From Earliella scabrosa (Eukaryota > Basidiomycota > Agaricomycetes > Polyporales > Polyporaceae): 64,000 nt of DNA. Made by a program: the position numbers and the translations under genes. Below are positions 21,462 through 32,600 of this stretch, in pieces; within the stretch, counting starts at the first letter, position 1; each line of letters starts with the position of its first letter. Under the pieces are notes generated by a model, which made no database searches, was not told the origin of the DNA, and worked only from the letters and a program-made list of their open reading frames with translations. The stretch spans positions 77,001-141,000 of the forward strand of contig JABYQQ010000032.1 in NCBI GenBank assembly GCA_022605405.1, written 5' to 3'.

Positions 21462-22840
21462 ATGCTCATTCTTGCTTCAAGATATTGGGGTCAAACTGAA
21501 TTGGCTTTGTCCGAGCTCTGCAAGGTCAGGAATCGAGTGCTTACCAGGGCTGACAATGCTCAAGCGTTCGATGGTTTTCATAGGACGACACAGTCGACTC
21601 GATCCCCATAAGTTTTCTCACTTACTATGACGGCTCAAAGAACACTATGCAAATCAATCTTTCTAACGTACGTACTAGTCAGTATCGTGTCCTGACCCCT
21701 TGGTCTAAGCGTCGAAATTGGGGACATCCTCTTGCATGCTCTGGAATAGAACGTCAAGTTAGCGACCGTACTGCCCAACTCCGCATTGCTCGATGCAAGT
21801 GAGCTGACGGATGGTATCATCGCATGCCAGAAGAAAGGAAAGATACTTACGATCTCGATGGGCGGCGCGACCGGAAATATCCAGCTCAAGACTGAAGATG
21901 ACGCGAAGACGTTCGCCGAGCTCGTGTACAACACCTTCCTCGGTGGCTCAGAAGAAGGCACTCCACGGCCATTTGGCAAGGCAATCCTCGATGGGTACGC
22001 TATCATTGCTCTTCCCATATCTATCGGACAAGGCTAATTCCTCGTCTCCTGCCGACCAGAGTTGACCTCGACATCGAAGGTGGCGGGACTCCATACTGGA
22101 TTCAGTTCGCCGACCACCTTCGGGACTTCGCTACCAGCAATAATGACAGTAAGCACTACTACATTACCGGCGCGCCCCAGTGCCCGTATCCCGACGGAAA
22201 CATGAAGGAGTACGTGACCAGCCGGCAGATATGTTGACACAGCTAACATCCGCATATTCTAATTCAGTGTACTGAATGGAACGCGATTTGACGCGATTTA
22301 CGTGCAGTTTTGTACGTCGTGCTGAGAGGAAGACCCAAACCCAGCCCGTACGTGTGCTAACACTCGCTACGCAGACAACAACTATTGCGGGGTGGCAAAT
22401 TGGGACAAAGACGGCAATTTTGGGGACTGGTGAGCGATTCTGTGTCGGTTACCAAGTGCGTCAAGCCGCTGACAATACTGCGACGCATAGGGTAGCCCGA
22501 TGGGCTATCGACGGTACATTCAACAAGGAAAGCAAAATCTATATCGGTGCGCCCGCATCGCCCGAACAGGCCAACCCGGGCTCCTACGTCGACATCGACC
22601 GGCTCGCACAGATCGTTAGAACAACACGCGGGAACGAAACGATCGCTCCATACTTCGGTGGGGTCATGCTCTGGGAGGCAGGAGGTGCTGTCAGTGAGTT
22701 GCGACATTGGGTGCCAGTGAGAAGCTTTCCGTAACTGATATGTACGGTGTCAAGGAAACCATCATTACCACAAAGCGATCAAAGCGATCCTCCTGGAGGA
22801 CGTCCAAGGCGCCAAGGACACGCCCTCGAGCTCCATATAG
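21462..22840 (+). CDS. GH18 class III-type chitinase, 3' end replaced by a transposon
   Basis: Hydrolyses chitin, probably secreted or at the cell wall. Exons 21462-21524, 21584-21667, 21750-21994, 22060-22209, 22268-22311, 22375-22429, 22491-22693 and 22755-22840 keep one frame (309 aa). Motifs follow hevamine-type GH18: RYWGQTELALSELC, DDTVDSIPISFL, GKILTISMGGATGN, then the catalytic DGVDLDIEGG (DxDxE intact, split by an intron after DG), YYITGAPQCPYPD, FDAIYVQFYNNYC, YIGAPASPEQA and YFGGVMLWEAGGA. The 5' end is uncertain: the first ATG gives no signal peptide, so an upstream exon is probably missing from my model. The stop TAG (22838-22840) is the first three bases of an inserted transposon. 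The original reading frame continues in phase after the element, at 23806-24219. Confidence 0.85.
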
Positions 22841-23797
22841 TGTTGCCGTGGAGTGGAGTCGGAGTCGCTCCGGAGTGTCGGCTATCAATTCGAGGTGCAC
22901 CAGAGTGAGTCGGAGTATACGCGAGGTGCTTATGTGAGTTACCAAACTGGGATGGAAGGCGCCTGCCTGCCATCCTGCTGCCTCGCTCAGTACTCCATAC
23001 TATGTAGCTACACACATACATAGGCACCAAACTATCAGAATGCGTGTCTTTGCAAGAGGCCGACCGCATCTTACTGACCTGGATGGCGAGGTAATGGATT
23101 GACTACTTGCACTAACCGAAACTTCAAGTTCCGGAGGCCTCGAAAGACTCATCCGGAAAGAGCTTCATCTCCAGTACCTTTCGGAAGTGTAAGTACCTAG
23201 AGCAGTACTCCGAAACCGATCTATTCCACCACACACGTCAATCACTTCCTTATGCACCTGCTACTTGGTTGAATGGGTCAGGTTGCCGGAGTATTAAAGT
23301 ACACTTATATTCCTCGGACATAAACATCATGTCAGTCCGAACGAATATCTTTACGCTGACCGTTACCATGTACGGTTAGGTAATTATAGGGTCACTAATA
23401 GGAGCTTACAGCGTAGAGGCTCAGTATGACGCCCGTCTCCTTCAGTGTTCACTATGTAGTCAACGTGCTGGGGTTCATCTGGGGTTCGTACTCACTGAGT
23501 GATAGTTCACCGCAGGTTCAAATTTTGAGTTTATCGTTCGGGTTCTTGCTTTGCTTGCTCCAATCCTTGAAGCATTTGAGAGAGTCTCGTTTATTCAAAG
23601 TGTAGAACACGTCGATACTTCGTGTCGCGTCTGCGAACGTGACCGCGTTCGATGCTTAGTGTATGCTGAGGACAGTCAACGGTCAAGCGCCTGCAGTTGA
23701 TCGCTTGCGGTCGGAGTGCACTGGAGTGGCATGCCGAGCTGCCGTACTGACCGGAGTCGGCTACACTCCGGAGTACTCTGACTCCACGGCAACACTA
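22838..23797. mobile_element. Non-autonomous hAT-like element, 960 bp, 8-bp TSD
   Basis: The terminal inverted repeats begin TAGTGTTGCCGTGGAGT at both ends (identical for 17 nt, then imperfect, with shared CTCCGGAGTGT blocks and many GGAGT/ACTCC subterminal motifs). It is flanked by a perfect 8-bp duplication GCTCCATA (22830-22837 and 23798-23805). The 8-bp duplication and TAGTGTTG-type ends fit the hAT superfamily. No transposase-like frame is present, so it depends on an autonomous copy elsewhere. Confidence 0.9.
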
Positions 23798-23805
23798 GCT
23801 CCATA

Positions 23806-24219
23806 GCCAGCAGCGCATCGTCTGGCGCCGTCCCCTCCACCTCCACCACAGCAAATGGCGGCGCACAGGGTTCCGCTACAAGGCTGCCAGAAGTATCCTC
23901 GGCCTCATCCGCCTTGGGCATGGACAACAGTGCTACTCCGGCTTCGGCCACCGCATCTGAGGTGACCCACACCGGCGAAGCGGGCTGCCCAACAAACTGT
24001 GACTGCCGCACCGGACTCGGAGCACCTCAGACCACACCTGGTGCAGATGCCTCCTCGGCAGCCTCCAATATCAGCCCTTCCTCGAACGCTTCGAGTGTGA
24101 GCCCAGGACCGAGTTACTCGCAAGAGATGACGGTGTCCGCGTCAGGGTTCAGCACCGTCCGTCGATCCTCGGTGTCATCCGAGGCCCGGGAGTCGTCGTC
24201 CACGATATCTCCCTCATAG
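23806..24219 (+). pseudogene. Displaced C-terminal tail of the chitinase gene
   Basis: When the element and one duplicated octamer are disregarded, the chitinase frame passes directly into this segment, which stays open for 137 codons to a TAG at 24217-24219. The encoded tail is rich in Ser, Thr and Ala, with one small Cys cluster (GCPTNCDCRTG), like the O-glycosylated linkers or tails of secreted fungal hydrolases. It is now cut off from the enzyme unless the element is spliced or read through. There is no obvious start of its own, although in-frame ATGs exist. Confidence 0.85.
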
Positions 24220-24599
24220 TCGCAGACAGAGCCAGAAGAGCTTGAGGCTGTATGTGGTAGAGATGAACCGTAGCTGGGCTACGACTGAGGACAGCATACC
24301 GCCTGTCTAGTCTCGCGAGTTGGGCCACAGTTCCCGTACTACTAGTAGCTGGTCTGCAGTTAGTTCCGTACCATTTCCTCTTGCACGTCGGCATTAAAAT
24401 CAAGCGCGATGTGACACTCACAAAAATGAGCGCACTGATCAAACTTCAACAACGTTGAATGTCCTGCGTGTGTGCCAATGAACCTCTCATCAGTAGGCTT
24501 GAGACTTGTGTAAGTGAGGAGGTTCAACGTTCAAGGTGTGAGCGCTTGAGCCGCCGGGCCGGTCCGGGCGACCGGCCGTCTTCAACGGACTCGCGTTCG
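24220..24599. other. Intergenic region
   Basis: No gene seen. A weak inverted similarity around TTCAACGTTG near 24447-24530 is too short to call. Confidence 0.4.
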
Positions 24600-24834
24600 G
24601 CGTCTCTGCTTTCTCCACCAACATACCATCCACCTGCGTACACGCTTCACATGAAGGACATCCCCGCTGGGTTCCCTGAGGTCGACGTGCTCGTTAACGA
24701 CAACGGTGAAGACCTCCGTTCCACTATGGTCGCGGGACATGTCGCCTCCGCTGCATCGCGCAGTCAAACGTCGGCACAGAGGGCGAGACCCCGAGCCCGG
24801 CGCCGCAATGGTTCATGTACGCCAAGGCGTAGAA
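24600..24834 (+). pseudogene. DUF4419-like C-terminal remnant
   Basis: The segment DIPAGFPEVDVLVNDNGEDL followed by TMVAGHVASAA (about 24658-24756) closely resembles the conserved end of DUF4419 proteins (pattern DIPxGYxEVDVxLDDNGE...MVAG). A frameshift follows, and a second frame supplies an ending like that of the family (APQWFMYAK, stop at 24829-24831). The large N-terminal part of a DUF4419 protein (several hundred residues) is missing upstream. This is therefore a fragment and not a gene. The family match is from memory of the pattern. Confidence 0.6.
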
Positions 24835-25222
24835 GGCCAGAAGCTACTCGAGTCCGTTTACAGCTGATATATATGGATGTACGAATGGTATGTCTGTTGA
24901 CTGCTTGGCAATCCATGCCGCCTCCGTGCAATTGTGACGTAGTACCAGTTCACGACCTGCGGGCCCTCAATGGTTGCTTCGTGGTGGATGTGGCATGCAC
25001 AGTGACCGCAATCGGCGAAGCGCACAAGCAAGGAGCATTCCTCTGGACCTCATTACTTGAAGCTGGCTAGACGCTGAATGCGATGTATTCCCTGTGACAT
25101 GGTGACAGCAGCATCTGTTGCTTGCCATCGCGACCGTTCCCGGGCCTATCGCGCTGTCCTTTCAAATAGGCCACCAACCTCCCCCACCTGCCCCTACTCC
25201 GTTTCAGAACCCTTCTCACCTC
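24835..25222. other. Intergenic region before the F-box gene
   Basis: No gene seen; it should include the promoter of the F-box gene that starts at 25223. Confidence 0.45.
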
Positions 25223-26611
25223 ATGTCGCGCTCACGCCGGTGGGACCCCCTTTTGCGCCTGCTCCGAGATATCCGACGGTGGGGCCGACGATCCCGGACC
25301 CGTAAGTGAAGCTCACAACTTCGCAATCCACAACATAGGAACTAATACCCATGCGATATTGTAGCTTCTCCTTACCCTTGCAAGCTACCCCTCGAGCTAT
25401 GGGTGATCGTCTTCGAGTACGCAGCTGATCCTCAAGCCATGACACACATCATGTGTCTGAACTGCGCGTTCCGGGAAATGGTGGAAGAGATCCGGTACAG
25501 GTCCATTTCCCTCGAGGACGACCGCTCTATGCTGCTCCTATGCAGCTCGCTTTCGTCATGCCGCTCACACAGCCGGGCGTCGATCGTCCAGACGCTGCAC
25601 ATGGAGATGCTCAACCTGGAGCGGACACCCTATCTTCTGCAGCAGCTCGCGCAGCCTTCCATTCTGAACCGGCTGCAAAACCTCCGCTCTCTATCACTTA
25701 CGGTCTGCGCCTGCGGAGGCTCGGAATCAGAGCGCATCATCTGCAACGGACTTGCATATTGTCGATTCCCTCGCCTTCGCGTCCTCAAGACCAACTTGGA
25801 TGATGCCCTCCTCCGGCTGACGCCGTTCTTCGCCACTCACCGTCAACTGGAGGAGCTCGACCTCGAGTCCATCCCATTCAGCCACTTCGAGGACTCCGAC
25901 ATCGTCTCGCCATCGTTGGTTTCCGTGAAGCTACCATCCCTACATACACTCACGACGCCCTTCCTCTTCCTAGAGCTCGGGCTCTCCGTCCCTCAGATGA
26001 CACGCCTCCGCCTACTGTGTGATCGTCCTCCCTTACGCAACCTCGCTAAGACGTTTGGGGGGCGGCTCGTTAGCTTGAGGCTGCACGCGTTCCCGCTCCC
26101 GATCAAGTCTTCGGGCTCCCAGTTGGGTCTCCAGGAAGTGCGGACACTCTTCCCGCGCCTACGCTATCTACAGGTAGACATGCTCATCGTTAGCAATGTG
26201 AGTAGCTATACCCGGCGTTGATGATCGCTTGTTGACATCCTGCCCTCGCTCAAGCTGTCTCCACCGAACTGGCCTATCAACTGGGAGAAACGAGCAAAAC
26301 ATACCCACGCAGAACGCATTGGTGCAGGAGCACCTCATAGCATGACCGTCGCATGGGTATACCAGGAGGACGAGGACGACGGTCTGACGTGTGACGTGCA
26401 GGCCCAGATGATGCACCTCCGTACCACCGCCTTTGATCTACTTAGGCGGTCGAGGCACATCGTCGACAAGGTCGTGTGTAGACTCCGGGAAGAGTCTATC
26501 ATGGTGATGTTTGGTCCGTACGATTCCGAACCGTTCGTGATGGACAGCGGCTGGCAGCCGAAGTCTGCAGAGAATCATTGGAAGGCGGTTATCCCCATGA
26601 TAGACGTATAG
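25223..26611 (+). CDS. F-box-like protein with leucine-rich region
   Basis: Exons 25223-25301, 25365-26197 and 26255-26611 keep one frame (422 aa). After a short Arg/Trp-rich N-terminus, residues 28-75 look like an F-box (PCKLPLELWVIVFEYAADPQ). A leucine-rich region follows (LQNLRSLSLTVCACGG, FPRLRVLKTNLDDALLRL, HRQLEELDLESIPF, PQMTRLRLLCDRPPLRNL, FPRLRYLQVDML). The C-terminal exon has no repeat I recognise. This is the typical layout of the large, fast-evolving F-box families of agaricomycetes, whose proteins are thought to recruit substrates to SCF ubiquitin ligases. The target is unknown. Confidence 0.78.
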
Positions 26612-27424
26612 GTGTTGACAGTCGCGCACTATAGTTCACAGTTCCACCGGCGGGCCCGGCCCACAACCGTTGGCACTCGTCTGTACTTACTCCCGACTGA
26701 CCGTCCTTCCACGTATGGTTTGCCGAGATTCACGCCATGTGTTGCCAATGCCATGTCAAGCGGACAACGACTGCTTTCCTACCTAATACATCGGCTGGAA
26801 AAGAGGTATGTGCAGCTGAGTCACACTCTTCTCGATGATCGCGACCGCCTTTGACAACCTATTGGCAGCGAGATCCGTTAGTTTGGGTCCTCGAGTGCCG
26901 AGGCCACCATCATTGGTTGCATCGGTTGGTCTACGACTCCTTGCATGATGCTCAACAGCGCCATGTTGCAATTGTACAGGTATGTCCCACATACGCCGTC
27001 CAACTCCTAACGCTGCGCTGACTGTCATGCTGTCAAGATGGGCTGTGCGTGCGGCGCTTCCCCGACCACATTGCGCATGATGCCTCTGATGCTGCATAGC
27101 CCGATGCATGTATTCCTGTGCGTAGGCGTAAATTTCGATATGTAGCTGGCATACTATCTCTGACTACTATCCCTCTTCAATTCCTCATGTTTGAGGCAAC
27201 ACAGGCTCATGACCATGCGCAGCCGCCATTTGTGGCATCATCTGAGCCAGGCTGTGAACCGCGCTGAATACATAAATGACACGATGGGCATTTTACACGA
27301 GCCGTCACTTGAGTCCCTCAATATCATATACACTCGTTCATTTACTCGTAAGCAAGCCCCTCCTCACAAACTGAAAGATTGTTCCTCAATTCATCACTGT
27401 AGGCGCGCGCACAACTTCAACTCC
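26612..27424. other. Intergenic region
   Basis: No gene seen over 0.8 kb. It probably holds the promoter of the HET-domain gene that starts at 27425. Confidence 0.45.
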
Positions 27425-29460
27425 ATGTGGCTGCTATCGACAAAGCCTGAGCACCTGAAGCTCCAGTAATTCGGCGGTCCAGAAGAAGTATCAGGAGGAT
27501 ACGCCATTCTCTCTCACGTTTGGATCGGTCAGGAACAGACTTTTCAAGACCTACGGGGCCTGATCGCGGAGGGCGCACAACTCGACCATCCCAAGGTCTC
27601 CAGCAAGATTCGCGGCGCATGCAATGTTGCGAACGCTCATGGGTACTCCTGGGTATGGATCGATACATGCTGCATTGACAAGACAAGCAGTGCGGAGCTT
27701 TCCGAGGCGATAAACTCCATGTTCCAGTGGTACGCCCTCTCTGGAGTATGCTATGCTTACCTCCACGACGTTCCGAGCGGCAATGGCCTTCTCGACGCGG
27801 CATACTTTCCGTTCCGTTTGAGCAGATGGTTCACTCGAGGATGGACACTCCAAGAGCTCATCGCGCCACGATTTCTGATGTTCATGTCCAACGATTGGGT
27901 TCCGCTCGGAACGAAAGCCTCGCTATCCGATGTTGTCGAGAGCATCACGGGCGTCGATGCGGCCGTTCTCACCTTCTCACGCGATATTGCGGACGTCAGT
28001 GTCGCCCGTCGCATGTCATGGGCCTCCTCCCGACATACTACGCGTGTGGAGGACGAAGCATACTGTCTTATGGGTTTGTTCGGCGTGAACATGTCGACTC
28101 TGTACGGGGAGGGTAGGGATGCTTTCCGACGACTGCAGGAGGAGATTATGAAGCGAACCTCCGATCATACCCTCTTTGCGTGGGGCGGCATCCTTCCTGA
28201 GCGGGACATACCAGGAAAACTAGTTCCGGATGCTCTGGAGGCAGCAAACTTCCTCTTCGCGCCGTCGCCCGCTGCTTTTGTGGGTTCTGCGAACATGGTC
28301 AGCATCTCTCCGGAGAAAGCCATCAAAGCCGCCGCCGAATATCTCAGTGTGCTGCCAAGTGGCGTCCGCGTAAGTCTTACATGTTTATCTGGAAAGGCTC
28401 AACCTTGACTCTCGCAGCATGCAGGAGAGTTGACTATCACCAGCTACGGCGTCAGATGCCAGCTCCTCCTCGTTCGAGAACGAGTCTACCATCTTGCTAT
28501 CCTTGCCTGTCGAGATGGTTCCGGGCGGACGATAGCCATACTGCTACGCCAAAGACAGTCCTCCGAAGGCTCTCTTCCCCAGTATTACGTCGGTGCCTCT
28601 TTTCTGGATGAAGGACGGACACCAACCAGTGGTGTGCCGATGGAGCCTCGACGGAGTCGAGTGTATAGGCTCATGATCGTAAATCATAACACACGATACA
28701 CCCTCCGCACTCTTGATCAACTTCAGACCAGCCGAAGAAGCCCGATTCCGGAGGGCCAGGATACACTCACGGAGTTCTACATCATGCACCGGCCACCCGA
28801 CGTCTCGCACCCCTGGATGCGGTTTTACATGGCCACACCGAGACGGTTCTTCATTCCTACTTGGATTGATGTCGAGACACAACGTTATGGCTTTCAGCGT
28901 GTTCCTCGACCTGCTGAAACAGGTGTGGAGTTGGTCCGTATCCTTACATTCACGCATCATCATCAGCAGGAGTCATTCACGATCCACCTGGGACACTGCG
29001 GTTTGTTACTGTGGGCAACTGTGACGATCACTCCCGCTTCCTACAACACATCACACGTCGCGGCATACAACGCTCATCATGGACGATATGACAAGCATCG
29101 ACAAGAACAGGGTACACAAGGTTCGTGTTCCATTCCCCATTGGTCATATGTATGGCACCGAAATGACCAAGCTCGCGCACAGGAATTTTCCTCTCTCCTC
29201 CAACTGCCCCGGGGAAGCCTCCTCCTATCATGCTCACACCTCTGATGTCGTTCGAATCAGGTGGTCACCAGCATCCTCCACATACGCACGTTCCCTGCTC
29301 GACTTATCATATCAACACCTGGGAGACCGGCTCGATGAGCTTTGGCGATCGCGACCGAACAGTGCAATTGACGGCCAGTCGATGGCCATCGGCCGAGTCA
29401 TACTGTATCGAGGTCAGGCTGAAGGGTCGCGTCTACGAACAAATGCTTCTCGAACGATAG
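27425..29460 (+). pseudogene. HET-domain gene with early stop codon
   Basis: The frame starts MWLLSTKPEHLKLQ at an ATG at 27425, as in HET protein 2, but codon 15 is TAA (27467-27469) where the paralogue has a Leu codon; one base would explain it. After that the domain is intact for over 300 codons: AILSHVW, WIDTCCIDKTSSAELSEAIN, RWFTRGWTLQELIAP, ITGVDAAVL, RMSWASSRHTTRVEDEAYCL, GLFGVNMSTLYGEG and RRLQEEIMKRTSDHTLFAWG. A GT-AG intron (28370-28416) joins to the C-terminal part (LPQYYVGASF, FTIHLGHCG). Frame 2 closes at 29245. The pattern matching the C-terminus of HET protein 2 (YCIEVRLKGRVYE) is in another frame up to 29460, so there are further frameshifts or unseen introns. A gene starting at the next in-frame ATG (27719) would lack the first third of the domain. 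Confidence 0.82.
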
Positions 29461-29600
29461 ACGCGACCCCCACCTCGTCTTACGTTTGTGGACACAGCCT
29501 CGGGACGATGGAGATTAGCGACGAATGCAAGAACTACCGTAAAGTACATGTCCGTATAATGATAACTAGTGAATAGATGTCTACCATGATTAGCGTCCCT

Positions 29601-32600
29601 TCAGTACCCAGACGGTCGTGCACCCGTCTTCGATGTGTCGTAAGCTCGTATCAACCGCGCCTGGTCTTGCCGCGACGCGTTTTCTGTCTGACTGAAGGCA
29701 AACCCGCGGTTCCTCCGCATGCGTTGAACGGCGCGGACTTTCTTGATCGCCTTCTGGAACCTGCAACGGTCAAGCGTGTGAGTGACTACGTAGGCCAATA
29801 ACCCATCATCACGACGCACTGTTCTTGTCTTGGCCGATAGTCCGGAATATTGTACTTCTGGATTTCCTGCGCGATGTGGTACGTTTCTGGCTGATACGTT
29901 CGCCGGTAGCTGAAAATACGTCAGCTGCAGTTACAGTGCCGAGAGGATGTGAACCTACTATTTCCAGACGAAGTCTCGAGTGAGACAAATGATCGGGACC
30001 AGGAGAAGAACGAGGTAGAAAACGGCATCTGACCAAAGGCGAGGGACAATGCCCTTGTACTCGGTCGAGAAACCGATGGCAGGCGCCACCACAGCGTACA
30101 GAGGCAGGAAGGCCATAGTGAATAGGAAGGAACCGGGGATGGCTGAAGACGTTTATGAGCAGCTGAGGACAGGAGGCGGGCGCGAATGCTTACCCGCGAC
30201 AGTGTACTTCGTCCACAAGCTGATAGGTGAGATGCAAGTTAGTGGGAAGACACATGCAAACGGGAATAGAACATACTCCGAGATCAATGCAGCCTTGCCA
30301 AGCACGGTGAGGAGAACAGCCAAGTACAATGTGGTTCCCCAGAACCAGTGTCCGGAGTCGAGGCCAGTGGCTTGCTTGAGGTCGCCCCAGAACAAGATGA
30401 TCGAGAAGCCAAACAGCACCTAGACGCCGGGGTGAGTACGTATCCCCGATGCAGCTGCGAAGTTAACACGTACGATACTGTGGTACAGTGCGTTGCCAAC
30501 CCACAGCCAGAATTGCGTCCGCGTGAAGAACGCGTTGCGCTGGCCAAGCATGTAGAGTTGTGGGTACCGGTCGAGGATACGGGCGGAGACGAATTGGTCG
30601 AAGATACCGATAACGAGAGGAGGGAGGACGGTGAACACGACGTTATAGAGAGAGAGCGTCCATGACTCGTAGGCAATTTGCCCCGAGAAGTTGTTGAAGA
30701 ACGAGAACTAGGGCTACGTCAGATGCATCGTCATCAAAGATCCAGTTGATCAACCTACCCAGAACTGTGTCATGTACAACACGATGTTCTTGTAGAAAGA
30801 GTCTAAAGGACGTAGGGTTAGAAATGGAAGAGGCGACAAACAGTTGGCTTGAACCACTTACACAATAGCAACTTGGATAAACGAGTGTAGCTCCACGACC
30901 CGTGTACAAGCAGCAGCTTCTTGAGGTACCGGAACTGCGAGATAGCCACGTCTGACGCACGTGCAGCTTGCAAACCCTGGCAACAACAGTCAGCGAGAGT
31001 TGAAAGCATTGGGACAAACTCGGCGACCCACCTCGAGACCAGAGATGCCGACACCGACGTGAGCAGCCTGGATCATGCTGACGTCGTTCGCGCCATCGCC
31101 GATCGCAAGGAGGATCGACTTCTGGTTCTTCTTCACGAGTTTGACGACAAGAGCCTTTTGCAACGGCGACACACGACCTGGGCAAGCGAGTTGATATCAG
31201 CAGGGGGGACGAAGGTTGCACCGGTTGACTGACAGCATATCACAGCCTTGCAGAGAATGGCAAGCTCCAGGAACTCCTTCGAGATCTCCTTTTCGAGAGC
31301 GAACGTGAGGCTCTTTCCATCTGTCCACATCGCATTGAGACATCAGCATGAGTCAAGGAGCGCTGGAATGACGGTAGATTGTACCAATAACGAGTGCGAG
31401 ATCCTCTTGGTCACCGGTACTGCGCTGGCTCTTCAGCGCTGAGAGCCGTTTGCGAATGAAGTCTTGCGTCTCATGGGCCGTCTCCTCGTTCACGATGACC
31501 TGCGTACGTATGAGGTCAACGCGGATCGAATAGGCTGCGTACATGCGAAATCCTACCAGGTTCATAGACTCCGAGATGAGTCTGCACGACATGCCGATAT
31601 TGATAGCCGTCTCTTGTCTGTCTCCAGTAAGTACCCAGACCTGTAAGCGCGATGTGCTATTAGAACTTGTCCAAGCGAAGTTCCAATTCGATAGCACGCA
31701 CCTTGATACCAGCCATCTGCAGTGTGTGGATCGTCTCCGGTACGCCCTCTTGCAGCTTGTCCTCGATAGCCGTCGCGCCCAGCAGGAACATGTCACGCTC
31801 GATGAGTTCCGCAGCCTTGTCAAGGGCTTCACCGCGTCCGTTGATCGTTGCTGCCGCCTGGTCATAGATCGTCGACCACTGGCGGTACTCCGCCTCGGGG
31901 ATGTCGCGCGACGCAATACAGAGCGTTCGTAGACCGTCGGTGGCGTAATCCTGTGAAGACGCACTTAAGCACTCGCGTGCACCATATAGCACGGGGCAAT
32001 CCTACCTCGAGATGCAGAAGCGTTTTCTCCGTGTAGGGCTGGTTCTCACTCAGACGTTCAAGAATGACAGTATCCGCCCCCTTGCAGAACAGCTTGACTT
32101 TGCCGTCCGGACACCGCACGACCGTCGACATACGCTTCCGGGTCGAGTTGAACTCGCAAACGTTCAGGATTTCATACTCGAGCGATTGACCGTGGACGTT
32201 GACGAACACCGATTTCGGCTTGCGGGTCTATTCATTGCTAGTTAAACGGCTGCGAGAGCGAGTAGGAGTCTAGAAAAACGTACGTGGAACTGGTAGCCCA
32301 GGATTTCCGCACCCGCTACAAGCGCAGCCTCGTCGGGGCTACTCGCCTGGTAGCGCATCTTGCCTTCATGTACCTCAGGAATGACCGTATGACACACCGC
32401 AAGGAGCGTCAAGAACTCGTTCGCGACCTCGCGCTCGCTCCCTGCGCTGCTGCCAACATCAACGAACGGATTTTGCGCACCAGACGCGAGGGCGCGAAGC
32501 TCGTCAAACGAGTGCCACGCCTCCTTGTCGTCATCGCCGTCACCGCGGTGGCTCTCGTCGACAACGTCCGCGTACGCAACGCCGCCAATCGAGCAGAAGC

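Noticed and set aside
22841..23797. A transposase gene inside the 960-bp element
   Set aside because: The open frames are short and lack hAT dimerisation or catalytic motifs.
24459..25070. 203-codon plus-strand frame as a complete gene
   Set aside because: Only its middle resembles a known family (DUF4419 end); the flanks are low-complexity and a second frame continues the homology, so it is a fragment.
27467..27495. A 29-nt GT-AG intron that would skip the early stop in the fourth HET gene
   Set aside because: Too short for a spliceosomal intron in this genome, where others are about 45 nt or longer.
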